Shown: positions 32,515 through 40,285, numbered from the stretch's first letter. The stretch: DNA of 40,590 nucleotides from JBBSGD01 sp038254435 (GCA_038254435.1 JBBSGD010000016.1:1-40590); one strand, 5' to 3'. Made by a program: numbers and translations. The notes: generated from the letters alone by a model not told the origin.

Positions 32515-33884
32515 CTCGCCCGATCCGCAGCGGCGAACTTCCGTCGCACGAGGAGGTACGCGGCGCCGTCGAAGCGGTTCTCGGCCTTGACGGCGCCGAT
32601 GGAGTGGAGGTCGTCTTCTCCTCCTCCTCGATCGGGCTAACCCGATTCGCGTCCTCGCAGATCATCCAGAACACATCTCGGCGGGAGCTGCAGGCGACCG
32701 TCAAGGTCGCCGTGGACAACAGGATTGCTTCTGCCGCGACCAACCAGCTCCATCAGGAGCATCTTCTGAGCGCGGGCGCCAGGGCCTTGGCGGCGGCGCG
32801 CTGTGTGCCGCCGGACGAGGAATGGCCCGGGCTTACCTCGCCGCAGGAGACCGGCTCGCCAAGACCCATCGAACGCTACGACGAGCAAACGGCCGGCTCT
32901 ACGCCGCTGGACAGGGCGGCGAGGGTAGGCACCATGCTGGCGGCCGCACCCGGTGCTTCGGTGGCGGGCTTCTACGAAACCGGCTCGCACGCCTACGCAG
33001 TGTTGTCTTCGAAGGGCGTCGATTGCTACGACAGGTTCTCGCGCTGCGCGGCTACGACGCTGGTCGACCTAAGCGGTGCAACGGGATGGGGGGAAGGTTC
33101 GTCTCACGACTGCTCCGTGCTCGACGTCGAGCACGTTGCGCAGACCGCGGCGCGCAAGGCGAAGACGTCCTCGGAAGCGATCCCGCTTGTTCCGGGACGC
33201 TACACGGTTGTGCTGGAGGCTCCCGCCGTGGGCACGCTTCTCGAATTCTTTGCCTACAGCGGCTTTGGGGCAAAGCAGGTCATCGACAAGGAGAGCTGGC
33301 TGGCCGAGCACATGGGCGAAAGGGCAGCCGCTCCCAGCGTGACCATTGCCGACGATGCCCGGCACCGTGCGTCGGTGGGGATCGGGTTCGACTTCGAGGG
33401 GGTCGCCAAGAAGAGAGTGGTGATAATCGACGCGGGGCGTGTGATCGGCCCCGTTACGGACCGGCGCACGGCACGCGCTCTCGGAAGTGTCTCGAGCGGG
33501 CACGCATCCGGCTCCGACGAGTTCGGTCCCTACGCTTTCAACGTCGTGATGGAGCCGGGTGACAAATCGATCGACGAGCTGACCGCATCGGTAACCGACG
33601 GAGTGCTCGTCACACGCTTTCACTACGTCAACGTGCTCGATCGCCCGCTGGCACTTCTTACCGGGATGACCAGGGACGGAACCTGGCGCATCCGCAACGG
33701 TCAGGTTGCCGAGCCGCTAACCAACCTGCGTTTCACTCACAGCGTCCCGGAGCTCCTCGGAGCCGTAACCGGGGTGGGCGAGGAGCTTGTTTGCATGGCT
33801 CCCGAATTCGGGTCTTTCGGGTCGACCGCCGTCCCCGCTCTCGCTTCCGACGGTTTCTGCTTCACCTCGACCACCTCACACTGA
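32511..33884 (+). CDS. tldE: TldE/PmbA-family partner subunit
   Basis: A 457-residue PmbA/TldE homologue, the non-zinc partner in the TldD-TldE protease. It lacks HExxxH, as expected, and has the family region DGVLVTRFHYVNVLDRPLALLTGMTRDGTW and the C-terminal NLRFTHSVPELL. ATG 32511 overlaps the tldD-like stop (ATGA), giving coupled synthesis. Stop overlaps the following small membrane gene (TGATG). TldD and TldE together point to a complete peptidase. Confidence 0.9.
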   Translation: MTRPIRSGELPSHEEVRGAVEAVLGLDGADGVEVVFSSSSIGLTRFASSQIIQNTSRRELQATVKVAVDNRIASAATNQLHQEHLLSAGARALAAARCVPPDEEWPGLTSPQETGSPRPIERYDEQTAGSTPLDRAARVGTMLAAAPGASVAGFYETGSHAYAVLSSKGVDCYDRFSRCAATTLVDLSGATGWGEGSSHDCSVLDVEHVAQTAARKAKTSSEAIPLVPGRYTVVLEAPAVGTLLEFFAYSGFGAKQVIDKESWLAEHMGERAAAPSVTIADDARHRASVGIGFDFEGVAKKRVVIIDAGRVIGPVTDRRTARALGSVSSGHASGSDEFGPYAFNVVMEPGDKSIDELTASVTDGVLVTRFHYVNVLDRPLALLTGMTRDGTWRIRNGQVAEPLTNLRFTHSVPELLGAVTGVGEELVCMAPEFGSFGSTAVPALASDGFCFTSTTSH

Positions 33885-34090
33885 TGCCGGAGGGCCTGAT
33901 CCACGTCGTGATACTGACGGTCGCGCTTCTCGGGGGAGGCGGGCTGGCCATCCTCGTCCTGGCTCCGCTCGTCTTCGACGATTCACCTCCGGGTCTGAGG
34001 CGTGCTCGGCCGTTCATCGTGGGAGTCGCCCTCCTCGCCGTCGTGCTCATAGTGACGGAATGGGTAGGGAGTCGCCACGGTTCCATATAA
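33884..34090 (+). CDS. small two-helix membrane protein
   Basis: A 68-residue protein with two hydrophobic segments (HVVILTVALLGGGGLAILVLAPLVF and FIVGVALLAVVLIVTEWV) joined by a short polar loop with DDSPPGLRRARP. ATG 33884 overlaps the tldE stop, so it is translated from the same message. No recognised family. It may be a membrane accessory of the peptidase operon, or unrelated. Confidence 0.6.
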   Translation: MPEGLIHVVILTVALLGGGGLAILVLAPLVFDDSPPGLRRARPFIVGVALLAVVLIVTEWVGSRHGSI

Positions 34091-34136
34091 AGTGGGAGGC
34101 CCAGCACCTGGGGACAGTTCACAAGGAGGCGTGCCC

Positions 34137-34487
34137 GTGCCGATAACGATTACCGAGATGGCAGCTACGAAGGTGAGCGAGCTCCTCGAGCGAGAGCTCG
34201 CCGACGTGCCCACCGAGGACAGCGACAAGGATTACGCGTTGAGGGTAGCGGTGCAGCCGGGTGGCTGCGCGGGGCTCCGTTATGCCCTCTACTTCGACGA
34301 CCGTAAGCTCGACGACGACCAGATCGAGAAGCACAACGGTGTTGAGATTCGGGTCGACAAGATGAGTGCTCCATACCTTTCGGGGGCCGAGATCGACTAC
34401 ATCGACGGCCTGCAGCAGTCCGGGTTCACGATCAACAACCCCAACGCCAAGGGAAGCTGCGCATGCGGCGACTCCGCGCACTTCTAG
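34137..34487 (+). CDS. erpA: A-type Fe-S cluster carrier (ErpA/HesB family)
   Basis: A 116-residue A-type carrier that receives and delivers Fe-S clusters. The three conserved cysteines are present: one in QPGGCAGLRY and two in the C-terminal GSCACGDS. GTG 34137 is preferred because AAGGAGG ends seven bases upstream; GTG 34131 is too close to it. The adjacent peptidase operon is not obviously related. Possible clients in the window include LipA, ferredoxin and KorAB, which is an inference. Confidence 0.93.
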   Translation: MPITITEMAATKVSELLERELADVPTEDSDKDYALRVAVQPGGCAGLRYALYFDDRKLDDDQIEKHNGVEIRVDKMSAPYLSGAEIDYIDGLQQSGFTINNPNAKGSCACGDSAHF

Positions 34488-34852
34488 GGCCGCAAGGGCA
34501 AAGGCCCGGTGAGGGCAGGCGACCGAAGGGTCCTTCTAGTCGGGAAGAGATCTGACCGCCCGGTCGAGGGGTCTTGCCGGTTGATGGTGCAGGCCCCGAT
34601 AAGAACGCGGGCTAGCCTCAAGAGTCGGAGCTCGATCCCGTGGTCGCCCATACTCGCGGATGCTGCCTCGCTGCAAGATCAGCTGGATTCAGCGATGAAG
34701 CAGGTCCCCGCCGGCACTGCATCTAAGAAGTCAAGTCTCGGCTACTCCTTGGACCTAGGGGGAGGAGCGGACGACGGTCCGCGGAGTGTCTATCGGACGA
34801 GTGGAAGGTCGGGCTTGGACAAGCGGCCGCGTCACTGTCGCAGCTACTGCTG
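34488..34852. other. 365-base stretch without a convincing gene
   Basis: No frame has sustained actinobacterial-type codon use here. A frame on the + strand from about 34509 reads LQDQLDSAMKQVPAG within it, and another carries on toward 34853, but both are broken by stops or lack starts. Base composition is lower in GC than the surroundings. It may be remnants of an older gene leading into the hypothetical frame at 34853. Confidence 0.4.
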
Positions 34853-35245
34853 TTGCCGCATACTCCCGAAGTCAACGCGTCGACCGTAGCCGCGTGTTTC
34901 TCTTTCCCAAAGGGACAGGCCGTGTCACTGACTTTCACGTCCCTTGATTCTAAGGCCCCTGTCCGTCAGACGTACATCGAGATCCGCGAGGAGCCGTGGA
35001 ACGAGGGAGATGTCAAGAGTTTCTTTGCGGACGATGTGTCGACTGATCCCCCCCTCGGTCTGTCGCTTTGCGACGTGAAAGGACTTCCCGCTGAATGCCA
35101 GAGCCCCGACTCGCCAAGCGACCAGGATCAAGCCAATCCTGCCTTTCTCCGGACCGTGATCAACGGAAGTACTGAAATCTCCATATCAGGTGGTGCTGAC
35201 ATGGATGCCTTGAAGAGCATTGCAGCGAGTCTCACTAGTCGGTGA
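34853..35245 (+). pseudogene. possible remnant or shortened secreted-protein gene
   Basis: The frame encodes about 130 residues with a plausible protein-like composition (ASTVAACFSFPKGQAVSL, RQTYIEIREEPWNEG, GLSLCDVKGLPAECQ) and three cysteines. The only start is a weak TTG 34853 without a ribosome binding site. The frame stays open upstream to 34727, adding EWKVGLGQAAASLSQLLLL-like sequence with no start codon. Codon third positions are less GC-rich than in neighbours. I read it as the 3' part of a gene that has lost its beginning, or a recently transferred gene. No family recognised. Confidence 0.35.
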
Positions 35246-35332
35246 CGACGGACTGCCGCAGGAGCCTAACGTCGGCCGGTGAGAATGGGATGACCTTCTC
35301 CGGCTAATCTGTGCAGCGCGGGTCTTGTGACA

Positions 35333-35362
35333 AACTGCCTCTCCCGCCCGGGAGGGGCAGTT
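35333..35362 (+). terminator. strong hairpin, probable terminator or attenuator before the methionine synthase genes
   Basis: Arms AACTGCCTCTCCCG (35333-35346) and CGGGAGGGGCAGTT (35349-35362) pair over 14 positions with one mismatch around a 2-base loop. Only a few T residues follow, so intrinsic termination would be weak. It may end the upstream transcript or act in the leader of the metE-like genes, whose start is 35 bases downstream. Confidence 0.5.
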
Positions 35363-35396
35363 CTCATTGTCACGTGCGTCGAACGGAAGGATGAAG

Positions 35397-36371
35397 ATGG
35401 CGATCGTCACCAGCGTAGTGGGCTCGTACCCGAAGCCGCCCAAGGAGGGGCACGAGTTCACTCTCCGAAAGACCTTGCACGCGATCGAGCGCAGCCAGGC
35501 CGGCGAGGCCGAGCTGTCCGAGGCTCTCGATGCCCTCGTGCGAGCGGTGGTGGCCGAGCAGGAGGCGGCCGGGCTCGACGTGGTGACCGATGGTCAGGTG
35601 CGGTGGGATGACATCGTCACGCCTTTCGCCCGCAACATGGCGGGCTTCGAGGTCGGCGGTCTGCTGCGCTTCTTTGACAACAACGTCTACTATCGCCGGC
35701 CCGTTTGCACCGGTAACCTCGAATGGCGCGGCCCCTCGTCGGTAAACGCGTGGCGATTTGCCAGCTCGGTGGCGAGCACTCCTGTCAAAGCCGTCGTGCC
35801 GGGCCCGGCGACATTTGCCCACCTGGCGGTGGACGAGCACTACAACGACCACGAGCGCTTCGTTATGGCGATTGCGCAGGTTCTGGCGCAAGAGGTGTTC
35901 GAGCTCGAAGCTGCAGGTGCGCGTCACATCCAGATCGACGAGCCTGCTCTGCTCGAGGTCCCCCAGCACCTCGCCCTTGCCGGACGAGCTCTCGAGGTGG
36001 TGACCGCCGATATCGACAGCGCGGAAGTAACCCTCGCTACCTATTTCTCCGACGCGAAGCGGCTGGGGGCCGACCTGTTCACACTTCCGGCCACCGTCTT
36101 TGCTCTCGACTTCGTGGCGGGCCCCGCGAACTTCGAGCTCGTGGCGCAGATTCCCGGGGACAAGAAGCTACAGGCGGGCCTGGTCGACGCCCGCAACACC
36201 AAGCTGGAGGACGAAGACGAGCTGGCGCGCTCGATAGCGGAGCTTGCCGCTGCGCTCGGGCCCGAGAGGCTCGTGGTCGCGCCCTCGTGCGGACTCGAGT
36301 TCCTTCCTCGTGAGAGAGCACACGCCAAGATGGAGCTTCTCGTTGCGGCTACAGGAAAGGTTGATGGCTGA
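35397..36371 (+). CDS. MetE-like protein, N-terminal-type half without zinc ligands
   Basis: A 324-residue TIM-barrel protein of the cobalamin-independent methionine synthase family. It matches the N-terminal half of MetE: LATYFSDAKRLGADL, LPATVFALDFVAG, LQAGLVDARNTK and VVAPSCGLEFLPRERA correspond to the TYF, LP--GLHVDLV, LSAGLINGRN and ASSCSLLH segments of that half. The catalytic His-x-Cys is replaced by Ala-x-Tyr. ATG 35397 has GGAAGG six bases upstream; ATG 35391 is too close to it. The catalytic-half gene starts on the base after its stop. I infer that the two proteins associate to rebuild MetE. An independent methyltransferase role is possible. Confidence 0.8.
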   Translation: MAIVTSVVGSYPKPPKEGHEFTLRKTLHAIERSQAGEAELSEALDALVRAVVAEQEAAGLDVVTDGQVRWDDIVTPFARNMAGFEVGGLLRFFDNNVYYRRPVCTGNLEWRGPSSVNAWRFASSVASTPVKAVVPGPATFAHLAVDEHYNDHERFVMAIAQVLAQEVFELEAAGARHIQIDEPALLEVPQHLALAGRALEVVTADIDSAEVTLATYFSDAKRLGADLFTLPATVFALDFVAGPANFELVAQIPGDKKLQAGLVDARNTKLEDEDELARSIAELAAALGPERLVVAPSCGLEFLPRERAHAKMELLVAATGKVDG

Positions 36372-37352
36372 ATGGTCAAGGAGCTGACCGGTCCCGGGCT
36401 GTGGACGACGTCCGTGGGCAGCCTGCCCAAACCCGATTACATAGTCAAGGCGCGCGGTCGCTACGCACGCGGCGAGATCGAGCGCGCCGAGCTGCGCGAG
36501 CTCGAGCTTGCCGCCACCAAGGAGTGGGTGGAGTTCCAAGACTCGCTCGGGATCGATCTCATCGTCGACGGCGAGCAGTACCGAGGGGACATGGTCGCCT
36601 TCTTCGCCGAGGAGCTGTCCGGACTCGAGATCGGCGGGCTCGTCCGCTCTTACGGCAATCGGTACTACCGCAAGCCCATAGCGACCGGCCCGGTGAAACG
36701 CGATAAGCCGGTGACCGTCGAGTGGTGGGAATACGCTCAGTCGCTCACGCAGCAGCCGGTCAAAGGGATGCTCACCGGTCCGTACACGATCTGCGACTGG
36801 TCCTTCAACGAGCACTATGAATCACGCCGCGACTTCGTTCTTGACCTTGCAGCCGTGATCAGGGATGAAGCGCTCGATCTCGAGCGTGCGGGCGCCCGCT
36901 ACATTCAGATCGACGAACCCGCCGCTTCGACTCGCATGGACGAGCTGGAGCTCGTAATCGAGGCTATGCGGGTCGTTACGGCGCCCCTTACCGCGCACAC
37001 GATCACGCACATTTGTTATGGGGATTTCCACCATGCCTATCCCAAGATGCTCGACATTCCCGTGGACCAGATCGATCTCGAGTTCGCAAACTCGGACTAT
37101 GCGCTCCTGACCGATTTCTCCGAGCATGCCTTCACCAAGCACATCGGGCTGGGTGTGGCCGACGTTCACTCCCACGTAATCGAGCCGGTGGCGGACATGG
37201 CCGACGGTATCCGGCGCGCGATCAAGCTCATTCCGCCCGAGAGGGTGTTCGTAGACCCCGACTGTGGTCTCAAGACGCGCTCCGTGCAAGAGGCCAAGGC
37301 CAAGCTCACCAACATCAAGGCTGCGGTCGATGAGGTCCGATCGGAGCTCTAG
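36372..37352 (+). CDS. metE: cobalamin-independent methionine synthase, catalytic (C-terminal) half
   Basis: A 326-residue protein equal to the C-terminal half of MetE, which transfers a methyl group to homocysteine bound at zinc. All ligands are visible: His213 and Cys215 in THICYGDF, Glu237 in DLEFANSD and Cys298 in DPDCGLKTR. LTGPYTICDWSF and YIQIDEP are also family hallmarks. ATG 36372 is immediately after the preceding stop, so the two are coupled. Usual MetE is one chain of about 750 residues. Core-only MetE proteins in other prokaryotes may use methylcobamide or corrinoid proteins; with the N-like partner present, methyl-tetrahydrofolate is more likely here, an inference. Confidence 0.88.
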   Translation: MVKELTGPGLWTTSVGSLPKPDYIVKARGRYARGEIERAELRELELAATKEWVEFQDSLGIDLIVDGEQYRGDMVAFFAEELSGLEIGGLVRSYGNRYYRKPIATGPVKRDKPVTVEWWEYAQSLTQQPVKGMLTGPYTICDWSFNEHYESRRDFVLDLAAVIRDEALDLERAGARYIQIDEPAASTRMDELELVIEAMRVVTAPLTAHTITHICYGDFHHAYPKMLDIPVDQIDLEFANSDYALLTDFSEHAFTKHIGLGVADVHSHVIEPVADMADGIRRAIKLIPPERVFVDPDCGLKTRSVQEAKAKLTNIKAAVDEVRSEL

Positions 37353-37362
37353 CCGTCTGCGT

Positions 37363-37368
37363 TAGGCT
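37363..37368 (+). promoter_or_regulatory. candidate -10 box for the riboswitch-permease transcript
   Basis: TAGGCT fits TANNNT and lies 11 bases after the metE stop. Transcription starting about 37375 would begin just before the TPP riboswitch. No clear -35 was seen. Confidence 0.3.
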
Positions 37369-37384
37369 CAAGGTAGTAATCAGA

Positions 37385-37466
37385 GGCCGGGGGAGCCCCA
37401 TACGGGGCTGAGAGGCCGGAAGGCGACCCCTCGAACCTGAGTCAGGTTAGAACCTGCGAAGGGAGG
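37385..37466 (+). promoter_or_regulatory. TPP riboswitch (THI element)
   Basis: The conserved elements are all present in order: GGGGGAGCCCC-ATAC-GGGGCTGAGAGG (P2 helix with the CTGAGA core), CGACCCC, GAACCTGAGTCAGGTT (P4/P5 arm) and AGAACCTGCGAAGGGAGG. The closing helix P1 is short (GCC at 37384-37386 region with GGC at the 3' end). The 3' end GGGAGG (37461-37466) is also the ribosome binding site of the permease GTG at 37471. Binding of thiamine diphosphate would therefore hide the ribosome binding site directly, giving translational control without a separate expression platform. Confidence 0.93.
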
Positions 37467-37470
37467 CGCG

Positions 37471-38880
37471 GTGAGCTCTCTGCTCGAAGCCCCAGAGACC
37501 AAACGCGAGTGGGGGATTGAGCCGGTGCCCGCCGGGCACCGCACCTTGCGAGGACGCGACCTGGCGGTCCTGTGGGGGGACTTTGGCATCGGCTTGCTGG
37601 TCCTTGTCACAGGGGCGTTGCTCGTGCCCGGTCTCGGCTTCCCGCTTGCTCTTGTTGCAATTGTCGCCGGGTCGGTGATCTCGGTCGGCCTGCTTGCCCT
37701 GGCCGGGACGGCCGGCGCCCGTTACGGCGTGCCTACAATGGTCCTGTTTCGACCCATTCTCGGCATCCGCGGGTCGTGGTGCCCGAGCTTTCTCAACACC
37801 TTGCAGCTGATCGGCTGGACTTCGGTCGAGCTGTGGGCCATGTCCTATGTCGCCGATCTCGTGGCGCGGCAAGCCTTCGGGTTCTCGGCGCGCTGGCTGT
37901 GGCTCGGCCTAGCTTCGGTGATCTGCACGGGCCTCGCGCTGTGGGGCCCGGTCGGGGTCACGCGCGTGTGGATGGAGCGCTTCGGTGCATGGGTGATCGT
38001 GGCGATATCGGCAGTGGTGACGGTGCTGGTGCTGACTTCGCCGGGTATCGGCGGCGCACTAGGACGCGCGGGTGACGGAAGCTTGCCCTTCGGCTCGGCC
38101 CTCGATCTCGTCATAGCGATGCCGATCTCGTGGCTTCCGCTCGTGGCCGACTACAACCGTTTTGCAGGGCGTCCTCGGTCTGCTTTCCTTGGAACCTTCG
38201 GCGGGTATCTCGTAGCCAACGTGTGGCTCTATGCGCTCGGCGCGCTCTTGGTGCTCGGCGCGGGAGCAGATCCCTCCCCGGGAGGCATAGCGGCCGGGAT
38301 CTTGTCACTGTTCGGGGGTTCGGTGGCCGGAGTTCTGTTTCTCGTGGGCCTGTTGGTGGGTGAGACGGACGAAGCCTTCGCGGACATCTATTCGGGCGCG
38401 TTGTGCCTCAAGAACATCTGGCCCAAGTTGTCACAGACGGTGTTTGCGCTGGGGATAGCCGCGCTGGCAACAGGGCTCGCCGCATGGCTGACGATGGACA
38501 GGTACGAGTCGTTCCTGTTTCTTATTGGCTCGATCTTCGTGCCTCTCTTCGGCGTGCTCGTTGCCGACCATTTCGTCAACCGAAGGGGCTTCATCGACGT
38601 CGAGCACCTCTATCGGCGCGGGGGCGGCTACTGGTACAGCGGGGGCGTGAGAGTAGGGGCCTTCGTTCCGTGGCTGGCGGGATTCGCTCTCTATCATTGG
38701 ATCGCTCCCACCGGCCCGCAGTGGTGGATTGCGTTCGCACAGAGCGCGGCCCACGTCACTCCTCCCACATGGCTGGCGGCGATCGGCGCGTCGGCGCCGT
38801 CCTTCGTTCTCGCCTTCTTGCTCGCGCTCAGGCTGCCGGCAAGGAAGACGAGAAGACCGGGCGTAGGATCTCGCCCGTGA
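37471..38880 (+). CDS. cytX: NCS1-type permease under TPP riboswitch control, probable thiamine-precursor transporter
   Basis: A 469-residue permease with about 12 transmembrane segments, related to the cytosine/purine/hydroxymethylpyrimidine NCS1 family (WGDFGIGLLVLVTGALL, GVPTMVLFRPILGIRGSW, NTLQLIGWTSVELWAM, PISWLPLVADYNRFA). Control by the TPP riboswitch indicates import of thiamine or, more likely, its pyrimidine precursor hydroxymethylpyrimidine, as for CytX. GTG 37471 lies four bases behind the GGGAGG that ends the riboswitch. The stop overlaps a small zinc-ribbon gene. The specific substrate is inferred from regulation. Confidence 0.85.
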   Translation: MSSLLEAPETKREWGIEPVPAGHRTLRGRDLAVLWGDFGIGLLVLVTGALLVPGLGFPLALVAIVAGSVISVGLLALAGTAGARYGVPTMVLFRPILGIRGSWCPSFLNTLQLIGWTSVELWAMSYVADLVARQAFGFSARWLWLGLASVICTGLALWGPVGVTRVWMERFGAWVIVAISAVVTVLVLTSPGIGGALGRAGDGSLPFGSALDLVIAMPISWLPLVADYNRFAGRPRSAFLGTFGGYLVANVWLYALGALLVLGAGADPSPGGIAAGILSLFGGSVAGVLFLVGLLVGETDEAFADIYSGALCLKNIWPKLSQTVFALGIAALATGLAAWLTMDRYESFLFLIGSIFVPLFGVLVADHFVNRRGFIDVEHLYRRGGGYWYSGGVRVGAFVPWLAGFALYHWIAPTGPQWWIAFAQSAAHVTPPTWLAAIGASAPSFVLAFLLALRLPARKTRRPGVGSRP

Positions 38881-39197
38881 CAATGAAGATCGAAGCTCGA
38901 TGCGGGACATGTGGCCGCGCTTTCGTGCTCGCTCAGATCGGACCAGAGTCAGACGCTCCCGGGCGCTGTCCCTTTTGCGGAGCTCGCTTCGCCAGGCACT
39001 ACGCCATGGTGCTGGTGGACACGGTGTCCGAGGCCGAGACTGCGGCGGCATCGTTCGTGCACTCTCTGGTCCAGCTGCAATCCATGACCACGGGCTTCGA
39101 TATAGACCTCGATGGGCTCCTGTCCACCATCGAGGATCGTATTCGGACGGCTTCCGTGCCGCCCTCAACGGCCGAGCAGGCAGCCGGCGCCGAGTGA
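38877..39197 (+). CDS. small zinc-ribbon protein
   Basis: About 106 residues. The N-terminus has a four-cysteine zinc ribbon (from ATG 38883: Cys7-x2-Cys10 and Cys29-x2-Cys32, in CGTCGRAF and CPFCGARF), followed by a helical region with LVQLQSMTTGFDIDLDGLLSTIEDRI. GTG 38877 overlaps the permease stop and has AGGA eight bases upstream; ATG 38883 is the alternative. The stop overlaps the next gene start. It is probably an adaptor or nucleic-acid-binding protein. No family was recognised with certainty. Confidence 0.65.
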   Translation: MTMKIEARCGTCGRAFVLAQIGPESDAPGRCPFCGARFARHYAMVLVDTVSEAETAAASFVHSLVQLQSMTTGFDIDLDGLLSTIEDRIRTASVPPSTAEQAAGAE

Positions 39198-39610
39198 TCG
39201 ACATAGACGAGCCGAGTGCACGACCAAGTGGTTCCAGGGCGGCCACGAGCGTTCTCATAGTCAGCAGTGATCCATTTGTGCTTGAGGAAGCACGCTACGG
39301 GTTTCCGCTGGACATCGAGGTGGTCACTACCGCCGACTCGCGCAGCGCGTCCCGCCTGCTGCGCGACAGAGTGCCCGATGTCGTCGTCATCGATCTGCAC
39401 ACGGGAAGCGCGGGCGGCTTCGGCCTCGCAATGGACATGGCCTCAGACCCAAGCCTTGCAAGGGTTCCGTTCGTGATGCTCCTCGAGCGCCCGCAGGACA
39501 CATGGCTTGCGGCGCAAGCAGGAGCCGCATGCAGCCGCACAAAGCCCGTCGCTCCCGGCGTCGTGGCCACCGACGTGCTCGGCCTCATCGGCCACCCTGC
39601 GGCCTCCTAG
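39194..39610 (+). CDS. degenerate response-regulator receiver-like protein
   Basis: A 138-residue receiver-like domain after a short N-terminal tail. It has the phosphoacceptor-type Asp67 in VVVIDLHTG and Lys in SRTKPV, but the first acidic residue of the usual pair is Ser25 (VSSDP) and the conserved Thr/Ser is Leu (VMLLE). It may be poorly phosphorylated or phosphorylation-independent. GTG 39194 overlaps the zinc-ribbon stop (GTGA). It is the last gene of the riboswitch-led operon. Confidence 0.7.
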   Translation: MIDIDEPSARPSGSRAATSVLIVSSDPFVLEEARYGFPLDIEVVTTADSRSASRLLRDRVPDVVVIDLHTGSAGGFGLAMDMASDPSLARVPFVMLLERPQDTWLAAQAGAACSRTKPVAPGVVATDVLGLIGHPAAS

Positions 39611-39644
39611 ACCCCCCCGATTGCAAAGTGCCTGGTCAGCGGTC

Positions 39645-39674
39645 TTGCGCCCAATCGAATTACAAGCCTAGAAT
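39645..39674 (+). promoter_or_regulatory. candidate promoter of whiB
   Basis: TTGCGC (39645-39650) and TAGAAT (39669-39674) are separated by 18 bases, a reasonable -35/-10 pair. The start site near 39681 leaves an 86-base leader with GGAAGG before ATG 39767. The -10 overlaps two copies of GAATTACAA. Confidence 0.45.
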
Positions 39675-39679
39675 TACAA
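39657..39679 (+). repeat. direct repeat GAATTACAA in the whiB promoter
   Basis: GAATTACAA occurs at 39657-39665 and 39671-39679 with a 14-base period. The copies straddle the spacer and -10 box of the putative whiB promoter and are AT-rich in a GC-rich region. They may be a binding site for a regulator, possibly whiB itself. Confidence 0.5.
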
Positions 39680-39766
39680 AAATGTGATTTGGACGGTCGC
39701 GGTTCGTGCCTGGAGGACTGACCGACCGTTCGAGTCAACGGGGGATAGAGGAAGGAAGGTCCGGGG

Positions 39767-40039
39767 ATGCAGCGAATCACAACCAAGCTCTTGCAGCCGG
39801 TCGAATGGCAATCTGACGCGCGCTGTGCCGAAGTCGATCCAGAGATCTTCTTTCCCGAACGCGGCGGGTCGTCTAAAGCAGCTCGCGCTGTATGCGCGCA
39901 ATGCACTGTGCGCGAGCAGTGTCTCGAGTACGCGCTCAACAACAAAGAGCAGTTCGGCATCTGGGGTGGAACGTCCGAACGCGAGCGACGCAGACTTCGT
40001 AAGCAACGCACGCTGCGCCGCCTGCGAGCTGTTTCATAG
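39767..40039 (+). CDS. whiB: WhiB-family Fe-S transcriptional regulator
   Basis: A 90-residue WhiB-like protein with the four cluster cysteines Cys20, Cys43, Cys46 and Cys52 (spacing C-x22-C-x2-C-x5-C), the GIWGG turn and a basic C-terminal tail (ERERRRLRKQRTLRRLR). WhiB proteins hold a redox- or NO-sensitive 4Fe-4S cluster and bind the sigma factor. ATG 39767 has GGAAGG eight bases upstream. Length and spacing are close to WhiB1/WhmD types. This is the strongest indicator that the organism is an actinobacterium. Confidence 0.95.
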   Translation: MQRITTKLLQPVEWQSDARCAEVDPEIFFPERGGSSKAARAVCAQCTVREQCLEYALNNKEQFGIWGGTSERERRRLRKQRTLRRLRAVS

Positions 40040-40285
40040 CTTCGACGGGGCACAGCGCAGGGGGTGCTAGAGCAACAGAAGGGCCCCATGCATGCTTGCA
40101 AAAACGTCGATCATCGTCCGCGCTCAAATTAGTGCTTGAACATACGGCCTAAATCGTGCCTAATAAGCAGTGGATGTGCGTTCGTAGCGTGTCGTTTGGA
40201 TGTTGTTGTGTCGACGCGTTGCGGATGCGGCTCGATGGAGAAGGCCATCGGAGGTCTTCTCGTGACGAATAGGAGGTGACGGAGA
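40040..40285. promoter_or_regulatory. intergenic region with a candidate promoter for the repeat gene
   Basis: No gene is seen here. TTGAAC (40136-40141) and TAATAA (40161-40166) or CTAATA one base earlier form a possible -35/-10 pair with an 18-19-base spacer. The ribosome binding site AGGAGGTGA (40271-40279) is near-perfect. Confidence 0.35.

Noticed and set aside
34487..34507. GGGCC...GGCCC hairpin after erpA as terminator
   Set aside because: The stem is only five base pairs with an 11-base loop and no T-run.
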